Source: Fasciola hepatica (lineage: Eukaryota > Platyhelminthes > Trematoda > Plagiorchiida > Fasciolidae). Taken from it: 64,000 nt of DNA. Below, one piece after another: positions 21,963 to 32,850 of this stretch. The stretch's first letter is position 1; each line of letters begins with the position of its first letter. The stretch covers positions 993,501 to 1,057,500 of the forward strand of contig CANUEZ040000168.1 of the NCBI GenBank assembly GCA_948099385.1. Reading direction: 5' to 3'. A program made the position numbers and the translations under genes. The notes under the pieces are model-generated. The model worked only from the letters and a program-made list of their open reading frames with translations. It had not been told where the DNA came from and did not search any database.

Positions 21963-22612
21963 CGTTTGTCTGTCAAGGGTCGGGTGTACACTGCGACGGT
22001 TAGGTCCGTTCTATACAGCTCAGAAACATGATTGGTAAGGGTAGAAGATAAGTGAAGACTGTCGGTGTTCGAACATCGATGTTTTCGTGGCGTTGCCCAA
22101 ATATGATGGGAACACCGGATCAGTAATGCTGAGGTTAGACGTAAGGTGTTGGGAACCAAAGGTCAGTCTCCGGATGAAGTGCTTAGTTTAAACAAATTGA
22201 GGTGGCTGGGACATGTGTTACGCATGCCCGCCGATAAACTTCCTGGTCGTACTTTGTTCTCGGAGGTAGGCAGTGGTTGGAAGGTGGATCGAGGTGGTCA
22301 GTCCACGACATGGTAAAAAGGCATGAAAACCTTGACCAGTGGACTTGGCTGAGTAGGACATGTTTGACTTCCTGGCTGGGGTCCACGTGATCCACCTACT
22401 GAACGGTTGGAGAGGTTGTGATACGGCTAGGTGTGGCGGCCAGTGGCGTAGTTGTGTTCAGACTCTTTTTTTGTCTTCGTGATTTCCGATTATTACTTCA
22501 GATCTTTTTCATTTCGTGCTTCTCACCTTTTACCGGACGATGCCGGAAGGTAGCAACGGAAACCTGAGCACGGATGTGCAAGCTTAGTGGTTGAATAAAC
22601 TGAACTGAACAT
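21963..22612 (+). mobile_element. RTE LINE 3' part, continuation after nested insertion
   Basis: The interrupted RTE resumes with RLSVKGRVYTATVRSVL, then EHRCFRGVAQI, HRISNAEVRRKVLGTKGQS, LNKLRWLGHVLRMPADKLPG and a 3' UTR. The UTR ends with GATGCCGGAAGGTAGCAAC and GTTGAATAAACTGAACTGAA, the best example of this tail in the window. Stops are scattered through the coding part. This RTE subfamily differs in its 3' UTR from the GAT-tailed subfamily at 12.8 and 24.6 kb. Confidence 0.85.
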
Positions 22613-22907
22613 GATGAACACCACTTTCTGCTTTACTCTCGATTGATTGTGATTCATTCGGACCTGGGTTCGGTTGTTCGTGAAGAGTTTAACTGACGTA
22701 AATGAACTCACCGCATGGTAAACGTACATTTGTTTATGCCGTGGATTGATCGGAATAAACTGGAGAAACGAAAAAATTACATATGGTTATCTGTAGTAGC
22801 TTGAAAACATGCACCTCTCGGAAATCAGCATCGTGATTCTCGCAGGCTGTTGTGGTACTTAGACAGCGAGTCCAGATTACGAAATGACTGACACGTTACT
22901 CCAGCAT

Positions 22908-22990
22908 TTCTTTTCGAGGTTGCACCCACAGCCTGATCACAGCCGTGCGCAACCTGCAAATCACACATAGCACAGTGACGCTCTGGATGA
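22908..22990 (+). repeat. Possible Rep1 fragment
   Basis: TTTTCGAGGTTGCACCCACAG resembles the TTCGAGGCTGCACCTCCAG block of Rep1 copy 2. The rest is not clearly alignable. Confidence 0.25.
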
Positions 22991-23989
22991 TCATGCTACA
23001 TTCGAGAAAAGCACCGCCTTCATAGTCGGTAAATTTCGATACCGATCTGTTTTCATTCCACTGAATCTAAAATCATGCTCTAGGAGTGCTGTCTCGCCAA
23101 AAAATTGAAGGTCTTCGCCGAAACCTACCCAATTGAATCCGTTTGTTAAGAGATTTTCTCGAATATGACTTGCCTGCCTCGAGGGACAGCTTCCGAAAAC
23201 AACAGCTGGGAGCCTGTTGAAAGGTGAAAGACAAGGACTGGAGGAGCGTTCCTCCAGAAAACAACAAACATCCAATCAGATTTGCTACTACTGTCAGTCG
23301 CCTCATGCATCCTCTAGTGGTACCATCAAAGCGATACTAGAATCATTTAGATTTCACACTCGTTGCTGAACTGTTCCAATTTGTGGCTAAATGTGTGACT
23401 TAGCTGCTAATTCTCTAAACTCTAAAGCTTGTTCATCGTACATGTTTCTTGCATTGATAGTATAATTTTAGTTTATGCCGTCCGTAGCTGTACTTCTTTG
23501 CTGCGTTTTTGTCATTCCCACATATTAGACGGCAACTCCAACCAAATCATTGAAGTGCATGATTGGTAGTTGAAAAATTGCATCTTATTACTGCCTACAT
23601 TTTCAACCCATATTTTATCATTCAACAACATTGCAATTGAGTGCTCCGTTTTTAGTTACTGTCTTCGAGTATAATTCAGTTGACAAACGAAGGTGCACGA
23701 AAGAATAAAGCAGGCCGAAAATTAGTCTAGATGTAACTGTGCCAATAGGAACCGTATTTGGCCATGTAACTTGTTAGTTTCAACCACGCGGTTCCTGGAC
23801 GTTGTGAACAACCCGGGTGCCTGACACACCCCACCGGTCAACATTTCATGTCATTCTACATCGCTGTTGGCTGGTTATTTAGAACAATCTTTCAACTGGT
23901 GTCGTTCTGACTGAAAGCTGCAAACTGACGAAGTATATCCAGTTATACGTACTTAATGTGTCCAACACTCAACCTCAACACTTTCCACG

Positions 23990-24450
23990 GTGCTGCACAA
24001 ATATCTGCGTCCAGAGACAGTTTTGGGTATTCTACCTGCAGCTGTACTGTTTATGCACTCATTCATTGATTTGACCAATAAGCTTTGGTACTTGCATAGT
24101 CATCTTGGTGGTCTGATATCGGATGAAGTATTGTCACGTATACATAAGGCCCCTTTGGGTCTTATCAGTGTGATCCACTATGGTTGGAACACTATCAGCA
24201 ATGCTGAGGTTAGGTGTAGAGTATTTCGAACTTGTGACCAGTCTCTGGAACAAGCTCTCTATCTGAACTGGCTAAGATAGTAGGGACATATCTTGCGCAT
24301 GCCGACAGACAGACTTCCTCGGCGTGCATTGCTCTCCGAGGTAGTTGTCTCCATCCTTTCTCAAGAATGGAGGCGGAGCTTTGGTTTCGGTGTAGACTAG
24401 ACTCCTTCGGGTAATCTGGAATAGTGAGTAGATACCCAGGGGATGGTGTG
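23990..24450 (+). mobile_element. RTE LINE C-terminal fragment with internal deletion
   Basis: VDLTN-like RTE sequence (LYLHSHLGGLISDEVLSRIH) leads directly to NTISNAEVRCRVFRTCDQS and, after a stop, GHILRMPTDRLPRRALLSEV. About 60 residues normally between these blocks are absent. It is too degraded to assign to a subfamily. Confidence 0.72.
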
Positions 24451-24584
24451 AACCGGCGATTGGGTAGATTTATATGAAAGATGACCGGTACTCTTGTGAA
24501 AACCACGGAGAAACTAGCTTGGTCAATATCATATCCAAACGGTTCACAGGGATTTTCCAACGCCCGTGAAAAGTATACGCGTGA

Positions 24585-27500
24585 GAATCATCGTACAGCG
24601 GTAAACAACAGGGTAAGCCCTGCTGACCCACTGTCTTTCTCACCATGTGGAAATAGAAAGAATGAATATACAAAATGGACAAAGAGTGGACCTACATGGG
24701 TGGGAAAGGGAAAGAGCACTCTGCCAGCCAACACGTAAAATGTATAGTCTAACTGTACAAACGCACATTGATCAATCATTCTAATCCGACAGAAAGTGAC
24801 AACACGATCACCACTGTTCACGGTTAGCTGCCATATCCTTCAGTGTCTCCAGCCAGCTGGTTGAGGGGTCTTTTGGACCCCAACCACAAAGACGTAAGCG
24901 CCTACTTTTCATAGGTTCGTTGTACATTTTCTCATTCCTCGCTGTCACGTCATCTGTTGACCTCCACGTGGCTTCTTCCACTCACTAGGAGGAACGGAGA
25001 ATAGAACACGGTACGGTAGACGTGTGTTTGTCGTACATAACACGTACCCTAACCAACGAAGTCTACTAAGCTGGGTACAGTATGATAGAGCGTTCTCTGA
25101 ACTAGTAGCCAATACCCGATAACTGACCTTAGCATCACTTACTCGGTCATTCCATCCAATCTGAGCGATGCTATGTAGACATCGATGTTTGGAAACCTCG
25201 AGACAATGCTTATCCTCTGCTCGTAGACTCCATGACTCGTAACCACACAACAGAACTGAACACACCGCGGTACAGTACGACCAGTCAGCTCCAGTAAAGC
25301 ATCAGGTCGACACCACAGGTGCTTCAGTCCTGCGTATGCCGCTCGAGCCTTGGATATAGGCTTGCTCTCATCCGTCGTCACGTTTCTGCCGAGGTAAGCG
25401 AAACGGTCGACAAGAACTAGCACCTCCTCATCGAGCATCAAGCTCGGGACCATTGACGTCCAGTCTTGCAACATCAGTTCACACTTTGAAGGTGCACAGC
25501 GTATGCAGAATGGAGTTATAGCTCTTCCGAGTCTATCTAATGCACGTTGCGTATGTTCCGTGCATTCGAACAAGCAGATAAGGTCGTTGGCCTAATCTAG
25601 GTCATATAGCTTCTCACTGCTTGCTAGTTCGATGCCCATGTCTTGAAGGTCTCGCAAAGCACTCTCCATTATCTCGTCAATGACGAAGTTAAACAGGAAT
25701 GGCTAAATGACACATCCTTGTCTAACACTGCTGGTCGTTTCGAACGAACTTGATAGTTCACCTTAAACCCTTACGCGATTAGAAGTATGAGGGTACAATG
25801 TGATCTCAGTAGATTCACTAACTTCTATTTCATACGTTTCTGGTGAAGAGCAATGAACAGCACTGTTCGATCAATTGAATCAAGTCGAGGAAAACCACCA
25901 TTATCGGTCGACGGTTTGTGTGACCCGTTTTAAGTAATTGGCGAAGAGTAAACATCTGATCGATGCATCCTCGACCTGGGCGGAATCCAGCCTTTTGTTC
26001 GCGGGTGTTCCCCTCACGAGCCGGTTTAAGACGGCACAGCGAAGCTGAGACTGGTTGAGGTTGGTGACAATCGGAGTTGAACCGTTTCCGCGACGAATAC
26101 TACAGTCATTGCTTATTCCCTTCTTGAAGGGGGGTACAACCAATGACTCGCCCCAGGACAACGGAATACGCTCCTCTTTTCAAACGTCATGAATCAAGGT
26201 GGTAGGTGGCTTTATCAACGCATCACCACCCATTTTGAAAAGAACTGGAAGGAGTTCGTCGGGGACCGGCTGCTATACAACACCTTATTAATCGAATGCT
26301 TGATTCTGCTTCAACTTTCGATGGGGGCTGAAGTGATACTCCCCAAGGTATTGCAGTTGTTGACGTCGGAGTGACTACATTAGCACGTGGTCTGCTAATC
26401 TGCTCCTTGAAGTATTCGGCCCAACGGCCCAGCCTTCGCTGTTTGCCATGAATGGGTTCTCCATTTCTATCGTATATTGTTTCGCCGACCGGGGTTCGGC
26501 ATCCACCGGTGTCGCGCACAGGTTTAAACAGCCTTTGTCTGCTGCCAGAAGCGGCTGCTACTTCCACTTCGGCTACCTTGATCCACCATTTTTCGCAGAC
26601 CTCCTTAAGGCTTTTTGTGGCTGGCCTTTGTAGATGTCTCTGTATCTTATGCATCTCCCTAAAGTTCGAGAGATAACATTTTTGCTCCATTAGACCCAGT
26701 AACTTTAGGGAAATCTGATGTCTTTGACAGACATCGGATCTAGGACCACAGGTGAAACCTGCTGCCACGTGCATCGCCCGTTTGATATGAGCCGAGTGCT
26801 CGTCGGCATTACTGTTCATCGCAGTTCCCAGCTCATATGATAGCTTTTGTTCATAACTGAAGCGAACTTCTGGATCACACAAACGTTGTACTGCTAACCG
26901 CGTTTGCGGTTTGCGTCGACAACCATGACGCTGGGGCGATAATCGCATTTAAATTAATGCATGATGTGACTCTACGCACATGAACCAGTGGGATCTACGG
27001 TTCTGGACAGAACTGCACAACCGGTTGCTTACTGCGGTATAATCGATCTGGCTTAGAGTACCTGTAGAGTTAGAGCGCCATGCCGCTGTGCGACTCGAGC
27101 TGTGTCGGAAATTTGTACTAGACAGGAGTAACCGATCGTCTGCACAAAGCTAGAGAAGCCAATACCCGTTATCTGTGCACTGAGTGGGTAAGGCACAACA
27201 CCCACCTAAACAAGCACTAGGTTTACCAACTTGTGCATCAAAGTCACCTGCTAGCACTACAGTGCCAGAGCCTTTGTTTCCGCGAACGAGAGTGGTGAGT
27301 TCAACGTAGAACTAATCCCTCTGCATTTTGGAGCTGCAGTCTGTCGGAGCGCATGTCGAGATCATAAACAAACTACGCTTAACATAGCTATCCTTGCGAA
27401 CGCCAACTGACCCCTGGAGTCTTAAAGCATACGAACGACTATTAATCGGTATCCAGTCCAAAAGGGCAGCCTCAGCCTTGCCAGTCAAGACTATTCCTAC

Positions 27501-27750
27501 ACCACGTTAACCCACAGCTCTAGCTATTTCCTCTCCCGATGAGATACCAGGAGCAGTTAGTTGGATCCCACTGCTCGATTCCTGGATACGCTTTTCACTT
27601 AAGGAACAGACATCAGTCTTCAGATTATCTATTGCGAGGGCTAGGCACGCCTGCTGACCGACCTGCATGAGTGTACTCACGTTGAAGGAGCCGAGATTCA
27701 GAGGCTGATGAGGCTTGAGAAAATGTGAGTTGCAAGATAAAGGATTATCT
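24585..27750 (-). mobile_element. RTE-clade LINE, near full length but decayed
   Basis: Read on the minus strand from about 27,710: endonuclease (LGSFNVSTLMQVGQQACLAL, LLDWIPINSRSYALRLQG, VVLAGDFDAQVGKPSACL near 27,250-27,200, QIDYTAVSN), then the linker (26948-26223, with FSYEQKLSYELGTAMNSNAD and RWAEYFKEQISRP), then RT (SLVVPPFKKGISNDCSIRRG near 26,150), then the C-terminus (25573-24945) and a 3' UTR ending in GATGAT at about 24,585. Three or more stops lie in the endonuclease. The usual GDFN reads GDFD and the terminal S-D-H reads S-H-H. It belongs to the same subfamily as 12763-13480. Confidence 0.9.
26223..26948 (-). pseudogene. RTE linker between endonuclease and RT, longest intact frame
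   Basis: A 241-codon frame with the moderately conserved RTE linker: RLAVQRLCDPEVRFSYEQKL, ISLKLLGLMEQKC, and TGGCRTPVGETIYDRNGEPI just before RWAEYFKEQ. It ends in frameshifted sequence before RT block 1. Confidence 0.75.
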
Positions 27751-28092
27751 ACGACGATGAATCGTTGCGAGTATCGGCCGTGTTAACGGTGGAAGAATTA
27801 TGGGTGGATAGAGGGGACAAAGAGAGGTAGTTGGGAACAGAAGACAAATGTTGAATAAAAGAGAGGGAACTGTGAGCAGTAGCCCATTTATCACTACCCA
27901 CCCCACTCGATGCCATGGGCAGCGCGGTCCTGATTATCCTGCGCGACGACGATGCAGTATGGAACTCTTTCTATTCGTGCAGTTCATGGGAGATGTTGGA
28001 CGGGTACTGCTAGGGTGTCCAGCCACAAAGCACGAGAACGATTAGGGTTCTCAATCAGAGCCTTTAGTTCTAACAAGAACCTATCCGCAAGG

Positions 28093-28475
28093 CGACGGGA
28101 TGGCTCAGTGGAAGCCCGTTTGCTTGGATCAATTATTCGTACTCTGGTTTTACTGACTGAGTTGCCAGCTCAAATCGACCCCCAACCAGGAGACTGGATT
28201 TCCCCAGTCCTCTACCCATTGACCTTCCCGGTATGATTGAATCTTCGGCTTGAGGTAAGCCATCCTGTATAGCCCTTTGGGTCAGAAGTACGCAAGCCAT
28301 CACACCACGTTAAGGTGCAGTCTCGTTGCGAGGGTTTCAGACCCTATAGAGATTGTTGCTCTTCAAGCTTTAATTCATTTCACTTCTGACTCGGCGCTGC
28401 TGCTGCACGGTGGCAACTAAAATAAGAGCACAAAAATGGCCGAAGTCAGTTAATAAAATAGCGAAACTGCATTTT
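28093..28475 (+). repeat. SINE-2: tRNA-like head, unique body, RTE-like tail
   Basis: It begins with GGGATGGCTCAGTGG, containing a perfect Pol III A-box (TGGCTCAGTGG). A B box 40 bp further is degenerate. The body (GACTGGATTTCCCCAGTCC, TAAGCCATCCTGTATAGCC, AAGGTGCAGTCTCG) matches 20165-20560 on the other strand. The tail (GGTGGCAACTAAAATAAGAG, then GTTAATAAAATAGCGAAACTG) resembles the end of the RTE at 22612. A SINE that borrows the 3' end of its partner LINE is a known arrangement. Confidence 0.62.
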
Positions 28476-29026
28476 GCGGAGTAAGAAAGTGAGGAACATA
28501 CTTGATCCCATCTTGGTGTTATAATAATGGTTGTCTGAATAGATCGGCATTGTCCGTCCAGATAGTGCTCAAATTCTTGGTGTTTTACTTCAAGAAATAA
28601 AGTTTTGGCGTGGTTTCATGATTTTTAACCATCACTGCAGCAGCGTTCCAACTCGAATCCTACTACTTTGTCCGTCAACTTCATCCCTGAGTGTTAACTT
28701 TTCAGAAGCTCCATCTGAAATGTGGGACTGAGCGGGAATGTGCAAACAGACCTGAGGTGCTTCTCATTTTGTTTATCATCAGCCTGATTGTTAATTATCG
28801 GATAGAGGTTTTTTAGACATTCCGGGTGGGCTCCGCGAGATGCACATTATCAGGGATCAGTGAAATTGAGAAATATCTTGTGTTGCGAGCAGTAGTGTTC
28901 TTATATCGATACTACTCATATGCTTGGCGTTGCTCATTGTGATTATTTTAATATTTTCCTGATTCTAACCTCATTGTCAAATTGGGATTTCACTGGAATA
29001 GCAGCTAGGATCACCGAACCCGATGT

Positions 29027-29055
29027 GGTGTGTGTGTGTGTGTGTGTGTGTGTGG
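29027..29055 (+). repeat. GT microsatellite
   Basis: About 14 GT units in the large PDCD6 intron. Confidence 0.95.
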
Positions 29056-30041
29056 TTTATTGTTGTCGAGAATGGAAGCGTATAACGGTAAAGGAATAAC
29101 TCGTATTAATAAAATCGGAAGGTAGTAACATGATAATGTCAGTCGTCTTATTTAAGGCACTCGGTCCCTCTTATCCAGCGGATCAGAAGAGAAAGAAGGC
29201 TTGTGTCACAAGATGCAGTTATTTTGCTTGTTGTTGTCGATTGTGAATGTTAAACATGTCAGTTTACTTGTGATACCGTAAGAGCAATATTACACAGGAG
29301 TAGGTAGGATTGAAGGCTACAAAATGTTTTCGGCATGGAGAAGGAGGTTTGTTGGGCGTAGTACCAAAGTCAACAAATATTTCGTGACAAACATTTTTGT
29401 CCGCATCACGACGGGCATCATTTCGCTGAAATGCGGTAGTTTCGGTGTTGGATTGCACAACATCCCTCCAACTTTGTGACCTAATGCAGTTGAGTGTTTC
29501 GTTACTGAAGAAGCCGGCGGACAATAGTAAAATGGCTATGTCAGTCGTCTTTTTTATTTTCATGTAGACAAACGATCAATAGATTGGATTGATACGAACC
29601 GCTCACTGACCGATGGACTTGATTTACTCAAATGAGCCATCGTAACACGTGATTTATTCGTCGGTAGTCTTCACTGTTTTTTTCGTGATAGATGTTGGTG
29701 TAAGCAAACCGACTTGGAGGGAACCGTGAGGCAAATACAAGTTTGTTGCCAAGCGTGCAGCGTTTTCATTTCTTGTAGTTCGGTTAAATAATGACGATGG
29801 TCATTTAAGTAAACTGTTGCCAGACGATAGAGGAAAATAAAATGGCAGATAGGATAGGGTGGGATCGAATGATTTTCATTCTACCCAATGGCTCCTTTTG
29901 GTCCAGTTCGCATCATAGTCTCCGTTAAGGCCGCTAGCTTTTGGGATCCTGTTTTCCTGTTCCAAAGCAATATTTTACCCTTACCTAAATACGTCAATCT
30001 CCTGATAATCGTCCATTTTGTCATCGCTTCCTTTTTATCAG

Positions 30042-30355
30042 GCGTGGGCACTCCGTTCAATGAAAATACCGTCCGGTTAATGATGTCCATGTTCGATCGG
30101 GACTACAGTGGAACGATCGAACTGAATGAGTTCGTTCAACTGGTGGATTACGTTCAGCAATGGCGCGCCTGCTTTCAGCGTTTCGATCGGGACAATTCGG
30201 GCACGATCGATGCACATGAACTGCAAACCGCTTTGCGCTCATTCGGTTACTCTTTGTCATCAAACTTTATACACCTGATGGTCAACCGGTTCGATCGCAC
30301 TCATCGGGGCGTGGTTGCCTTTGATGATTTCATTCACATGTGTGTATCTCTGCAG
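30042..30355 (+). CDS. PDCD6: PDCD6/ALG-2, exon with EF-hands 2 to 4
   Basis: This 314-bp exon follows TTTTTATCAG and ends CTGCAG before GTAATT. After completing the split Gly codon it reads VGTPFNENTVRLMMSMFDRD, aligned with human ALG-2 TPFNPVTVRSIISMFDRE. Loops: EF2 D-R-D-Y-S-G-T-I-E-L-N-E and EF3 D-R-D-N-S-G-T-I-D-A-H-E are both canonical. EF4 D-R-T-H-R-G-V-V-A-F-D-D lacks liganding residues at 3, 5 and 9, as in the family. In human ALG-2, EF1 and EF3 are the main Ca2+ sites and EF2 is irregular, so a full EF2 is notable. FGYSLSSNF corresponds to the human loop around FGYRLSDQF that contacts Pro-rich partners. Confidence 0.95.
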
Positions 30356-30988
30356 GTAATTACGTTTCTTCTCTCTTTATAATATTTTCTCTATATAAGT
30401 ACTGTACTATCCCCCGAATACCATGAATTCGTACCGTGCCGTAGTTAATCTACCGCAAACGAATGTTTGCTTGAAAAATAGGCTTAAACTCGTTCAGAAC
30501 ACGATTTTAAGTGATCGTTTTTAATACATACCGATCCGAAAAGCTCAGCTGTCTTGCAGTATTCCAAGAGTACGGGCGTGTCAAAAAAATTTTTAATCGG
30601 CTCTTTTGACAGTATTTCTCTTTTGTAAGGGGCAGTGCTATGTTAAACAAGACTTACGAACACCCTGTGTCGTTCAAGTTATGAGTGACTGAAAACCAGC
30701 TTGTTCTTCACTTTGTGTTGTTTTAAATTAGAATTATAGGTAACATAAGCCATATCTTGTCCGTGGTATTTATCTGTCTGCAGAATGCTGTTTCCCAGTA
30801 TATTCTGGAATAAATCCATGAACAATGGAGTACCTCAGATCTCAGTGTCATTTATTTGGTCATATTATCGTTCGTTTTCCACCTATGAATGTATGATGTG
30901 TTTCCTCTGCTCATTATAGTGGATTTTCAGATAGGTAAACCATAACGTACTACTCCTTTCGTTCTCTCTTCTCTTTGAACTCAGTCTC

Positions 30989-31358
30989 TCACGCGGCTCC
31001 GGTAATCGCCCTACTCTGTTCTGCAACAATTACATTCTGATTTGTAGTAGAATATGAGTATGCAAATAACTCATTTTTCGGAGTAGGACTTTTGCGCCCT
31101 GTTCCTGCGGGGATGTTATCAGTCTGTGCCATCAAGCTCCCACTGCCCTCGCTAGCACTCGTAGTTTGAATCGAAATGTTGACTCTGTGCAACACTTCTC
31201 AGTCTTCCTCCCCACTCCCATTGCACATCCACCGAGCCCCCCACGGGGACTCGAACCTGGGTTGGATGTCCGACCCAGTCGTTCACCCCGAGTTCAAGAG
31301 TTCTATTAAGAGCATTTTTTGTGCACTCTGGTAGTGCCCGAATATTCAGGGCGGTCAA
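30989..31358 (-). repeat. tRNA-like SINE or retroposed sequence, minus strand
   Basis: On the minus strand CGACTGGGTCGGACATCC precedes a B box GGTTCGAGTCC in a T-arm-like CCCAGGTTCGAGTCCCCGTGGGG. This is followed by about 250 bp without stops in one frame or another (68-codon frames). The tRNA-like head is clear; the downstream body is not the same as SINE-1. Confidence 0.5.
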
Positions 31359-31435
31359 GTGAAGTGAATATTTAGAATTCGAGAGGTACGGTTCATTTTA
31401 TTTCGCTTCTGAAATATTACTTACTCGGGACGTGT

Positions 31436-31566
31436 CCCCTAATCCGTTGGGATCTCATGTGGTTCTCAACTCCAATTCCCTAATAGCGTAACAGTGGGTA
31501 TTTGAGGCAAATGGGTTAGACCCCTTTTACTGCACTCATCCGCAAGCATGTAGTAAAAATGAACCG
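31436..31566 (+). repeat. SINE-1 fragment, plus strand
   Basis: ATCTCATGTGGTTCTCAACTCC, TCCCTAATAGCGTAACAGTGGG, CCCCTTTTACTGCACTCATC and GCATGTAGTAAAAATGAACC match the body and A-rich end of the copy at 16266-16556, in opposite orientation. The tRNA head is missing. Confidence 0.7.
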
Positions 31567-31620
31567 AGAATGGTAGACGTGGATTTGAGCCTTGAGTTTT
31601 TCTCGCTTTTCACCCTTTCA

Positions 31621-31632
31621 CCCCCCCCCCCC
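31621..31632 (+). repeat. C12 homopolymer
   Basis: Twelve C residues in the last PDCD6 intron, followed by ACCCC. Confidence 0.9.
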
Positions 31633-31879
31633 ACCCCATCTTGTTTTATTCATTCGGATGGTGAGTGTAATTTCGGTGGATGTGTGAATATTTACCCGGG
31701 GCGGCGTTCATCACGCTCAGTACTCAATTTGGGTTTCGATCCGTGTAATGCTGACAATGCAGTTCGGTACAAACATCCTGTAATCACCTAATTGCCTGTG
31801 TCTCTTGGTGCCTTTGTTTACGCACGTTATCGTTCTCGTTCATGGGTGTTGGTTCCTCCCTCCGTTTCCTCCCTCTCAG

Positions 31880-31981
31880 CAATTAACCAACGCTTTCCGT
31901 CCGTATGATATTCGCGGAAATGGATGGGCACAAATGAACTTCGAACAGTTCCTCACAGCTGCGTTCAGTGTGATCGTATGA
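31880..31981 (+). CDS. PDCD6: PDCD6/ALG-2, last coding exon with EF-hand 5
   Basis: After the AG at 31878-31879 the exon encodes QLTNAFRPYDIRGNGWAQMN and FEQFLTAAFSVIV, then TGA at 31979-31981. Human ALG-2 ends with the parallel [20 protein letters not shown] and YLSMVFSIV. The C-terminus is thus complete, and the previous exon's SLQ joins QLT in frame. The EF5 loop D-I-R-G-N-G-W-A-Q-M-N-F has lost the acidic residue at position 3 and has no residue 12 ligand. In this family EF5 is used for dimerisation rather than Ca2+ sensing. Sequence after the stop to about 32,700 would be 3' UTR and beyond; no clear poly(A) signal was seen. Confidence 0.95.
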   Translation, partial: QLTNAFRPYDIRGNGWAQMNFEQFLTAAFSVIV

Positions 31982-32747
31982 TCGGTCGATTTGCAGTCCG
32001 AGAAAACTGTGACTTGGTCACTCTTATGAACACAAACGTGTTCCTTACTCAGAACTATGTTTCCATCCGAACTGCAGAACCACGCGCGGATCACCAGGAC
32101 TCTAATCCTTCTGACCGTACTCAAAAAAGCCTTCAAAAGTTTCCTCCAATTCTGGATTTTCTGTTCTCATACACTGTCTGTTTTGTTTGTGTTTGTGTGT
32201 GACGAAAAATCGCTTCAGTTCAACAGTACGTGATTAGCTTTTATAATCCCATGTATTTGAATTCTCCGCTCTTTTGTGTGCTGTCATTTAAATGAGAAAA
32301 CAGTAAGCTCAACAAGAAATGTGTGATATTCGCGGTGATATCCATTGTCTTTCGTTCACTCGCTCTCCCGCCAAACGGTTCGTGTCCCGTTTCACTCAGT
32401 TACATCTTCGTCCCACCTATTCGTTCTTCGGCGAAGTCACGACTGCACTCGCTCCACATCATGATACAATACAGAGCAAACACTTGTCCCACATCCACAC
32501 GTGCCTATATTCACCCGTATCCCGTGCTGAATCTTTAAATCTCGTGCCGTGGATCCACCAAAATACATTGATCGACACGTTCTTGATTCATCCAAACACA
32601 CACCACACGTACACAAGGATTATCATTGCGGTAATGATGATTTTTCCGTGTTTATTGGTGCCCAATCCAATTCCGGATGCGGTTTTCTATTTCCCATCTT
32701 GATGTTTGTCCATGCTTGAATTTGTAAACCTTTTTTATTTTTCTCAG

Positions 32748-32850
32748 CTGTTTCCCCACTGAAATTGATTTTCCAACGATCCGTCTGCTACAGATCTGTC
32801 ACAGATTACTTGATTTGTGCTCAATGACCATCCGACTCAGGAGTCGACAG
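32748..32850 (+). CDS. Candidate coding exon of an unidentified gene
   Basis: A strong acceptor (TTTTTATTTTTCTCAG) is followed by 103 bp, open in one phase, ending CAG before GTAAAG. The open phase reads CFPTEIDFPTIRLLQICHRL followed by LDLCSMTIRLRSRQ, amphipathic and leucine-rich; the other two phases have stops. It lies 770 bp after the PDCD6 stop on the same strand. No protein family was recognised. It could be a chance open stretch between splice-like motifs. Confidence 0.35.

Larger units (their letters stand above)
14993..30041 (+). other. PDCD6: PDCD6 phase-1 intron, about 15 kb, transposon-filled
   Basis: A GTGAGT donor and TTTTTATCAG acceptor join exons 14931-14992 and 30042-30355. 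The intron contains SINEs, Gypsy pieces, at least three RTE-derived copies and a LINE nested in an RTE, listed separately. Several lie antisense to the gene (17.1-19.5, 24.6-27.75 kb). Parts 14993-16265, 22613-23989, 27751-28092 and 28476-30041 show no recognisable feature apart from the GT microsatellite. Confidence 0.88.
30356..31879 (+). other. PDCD6: PDCD6 phase-0 intron, 1.5 kb
   Basis: GTAATT donor and a strong pyrimidine tract ending CCCTCTCAG. It holds a tRNA-like SINE on the minus strand, a SINE-1 fragment and a C12 run. Confidence 0.9.
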
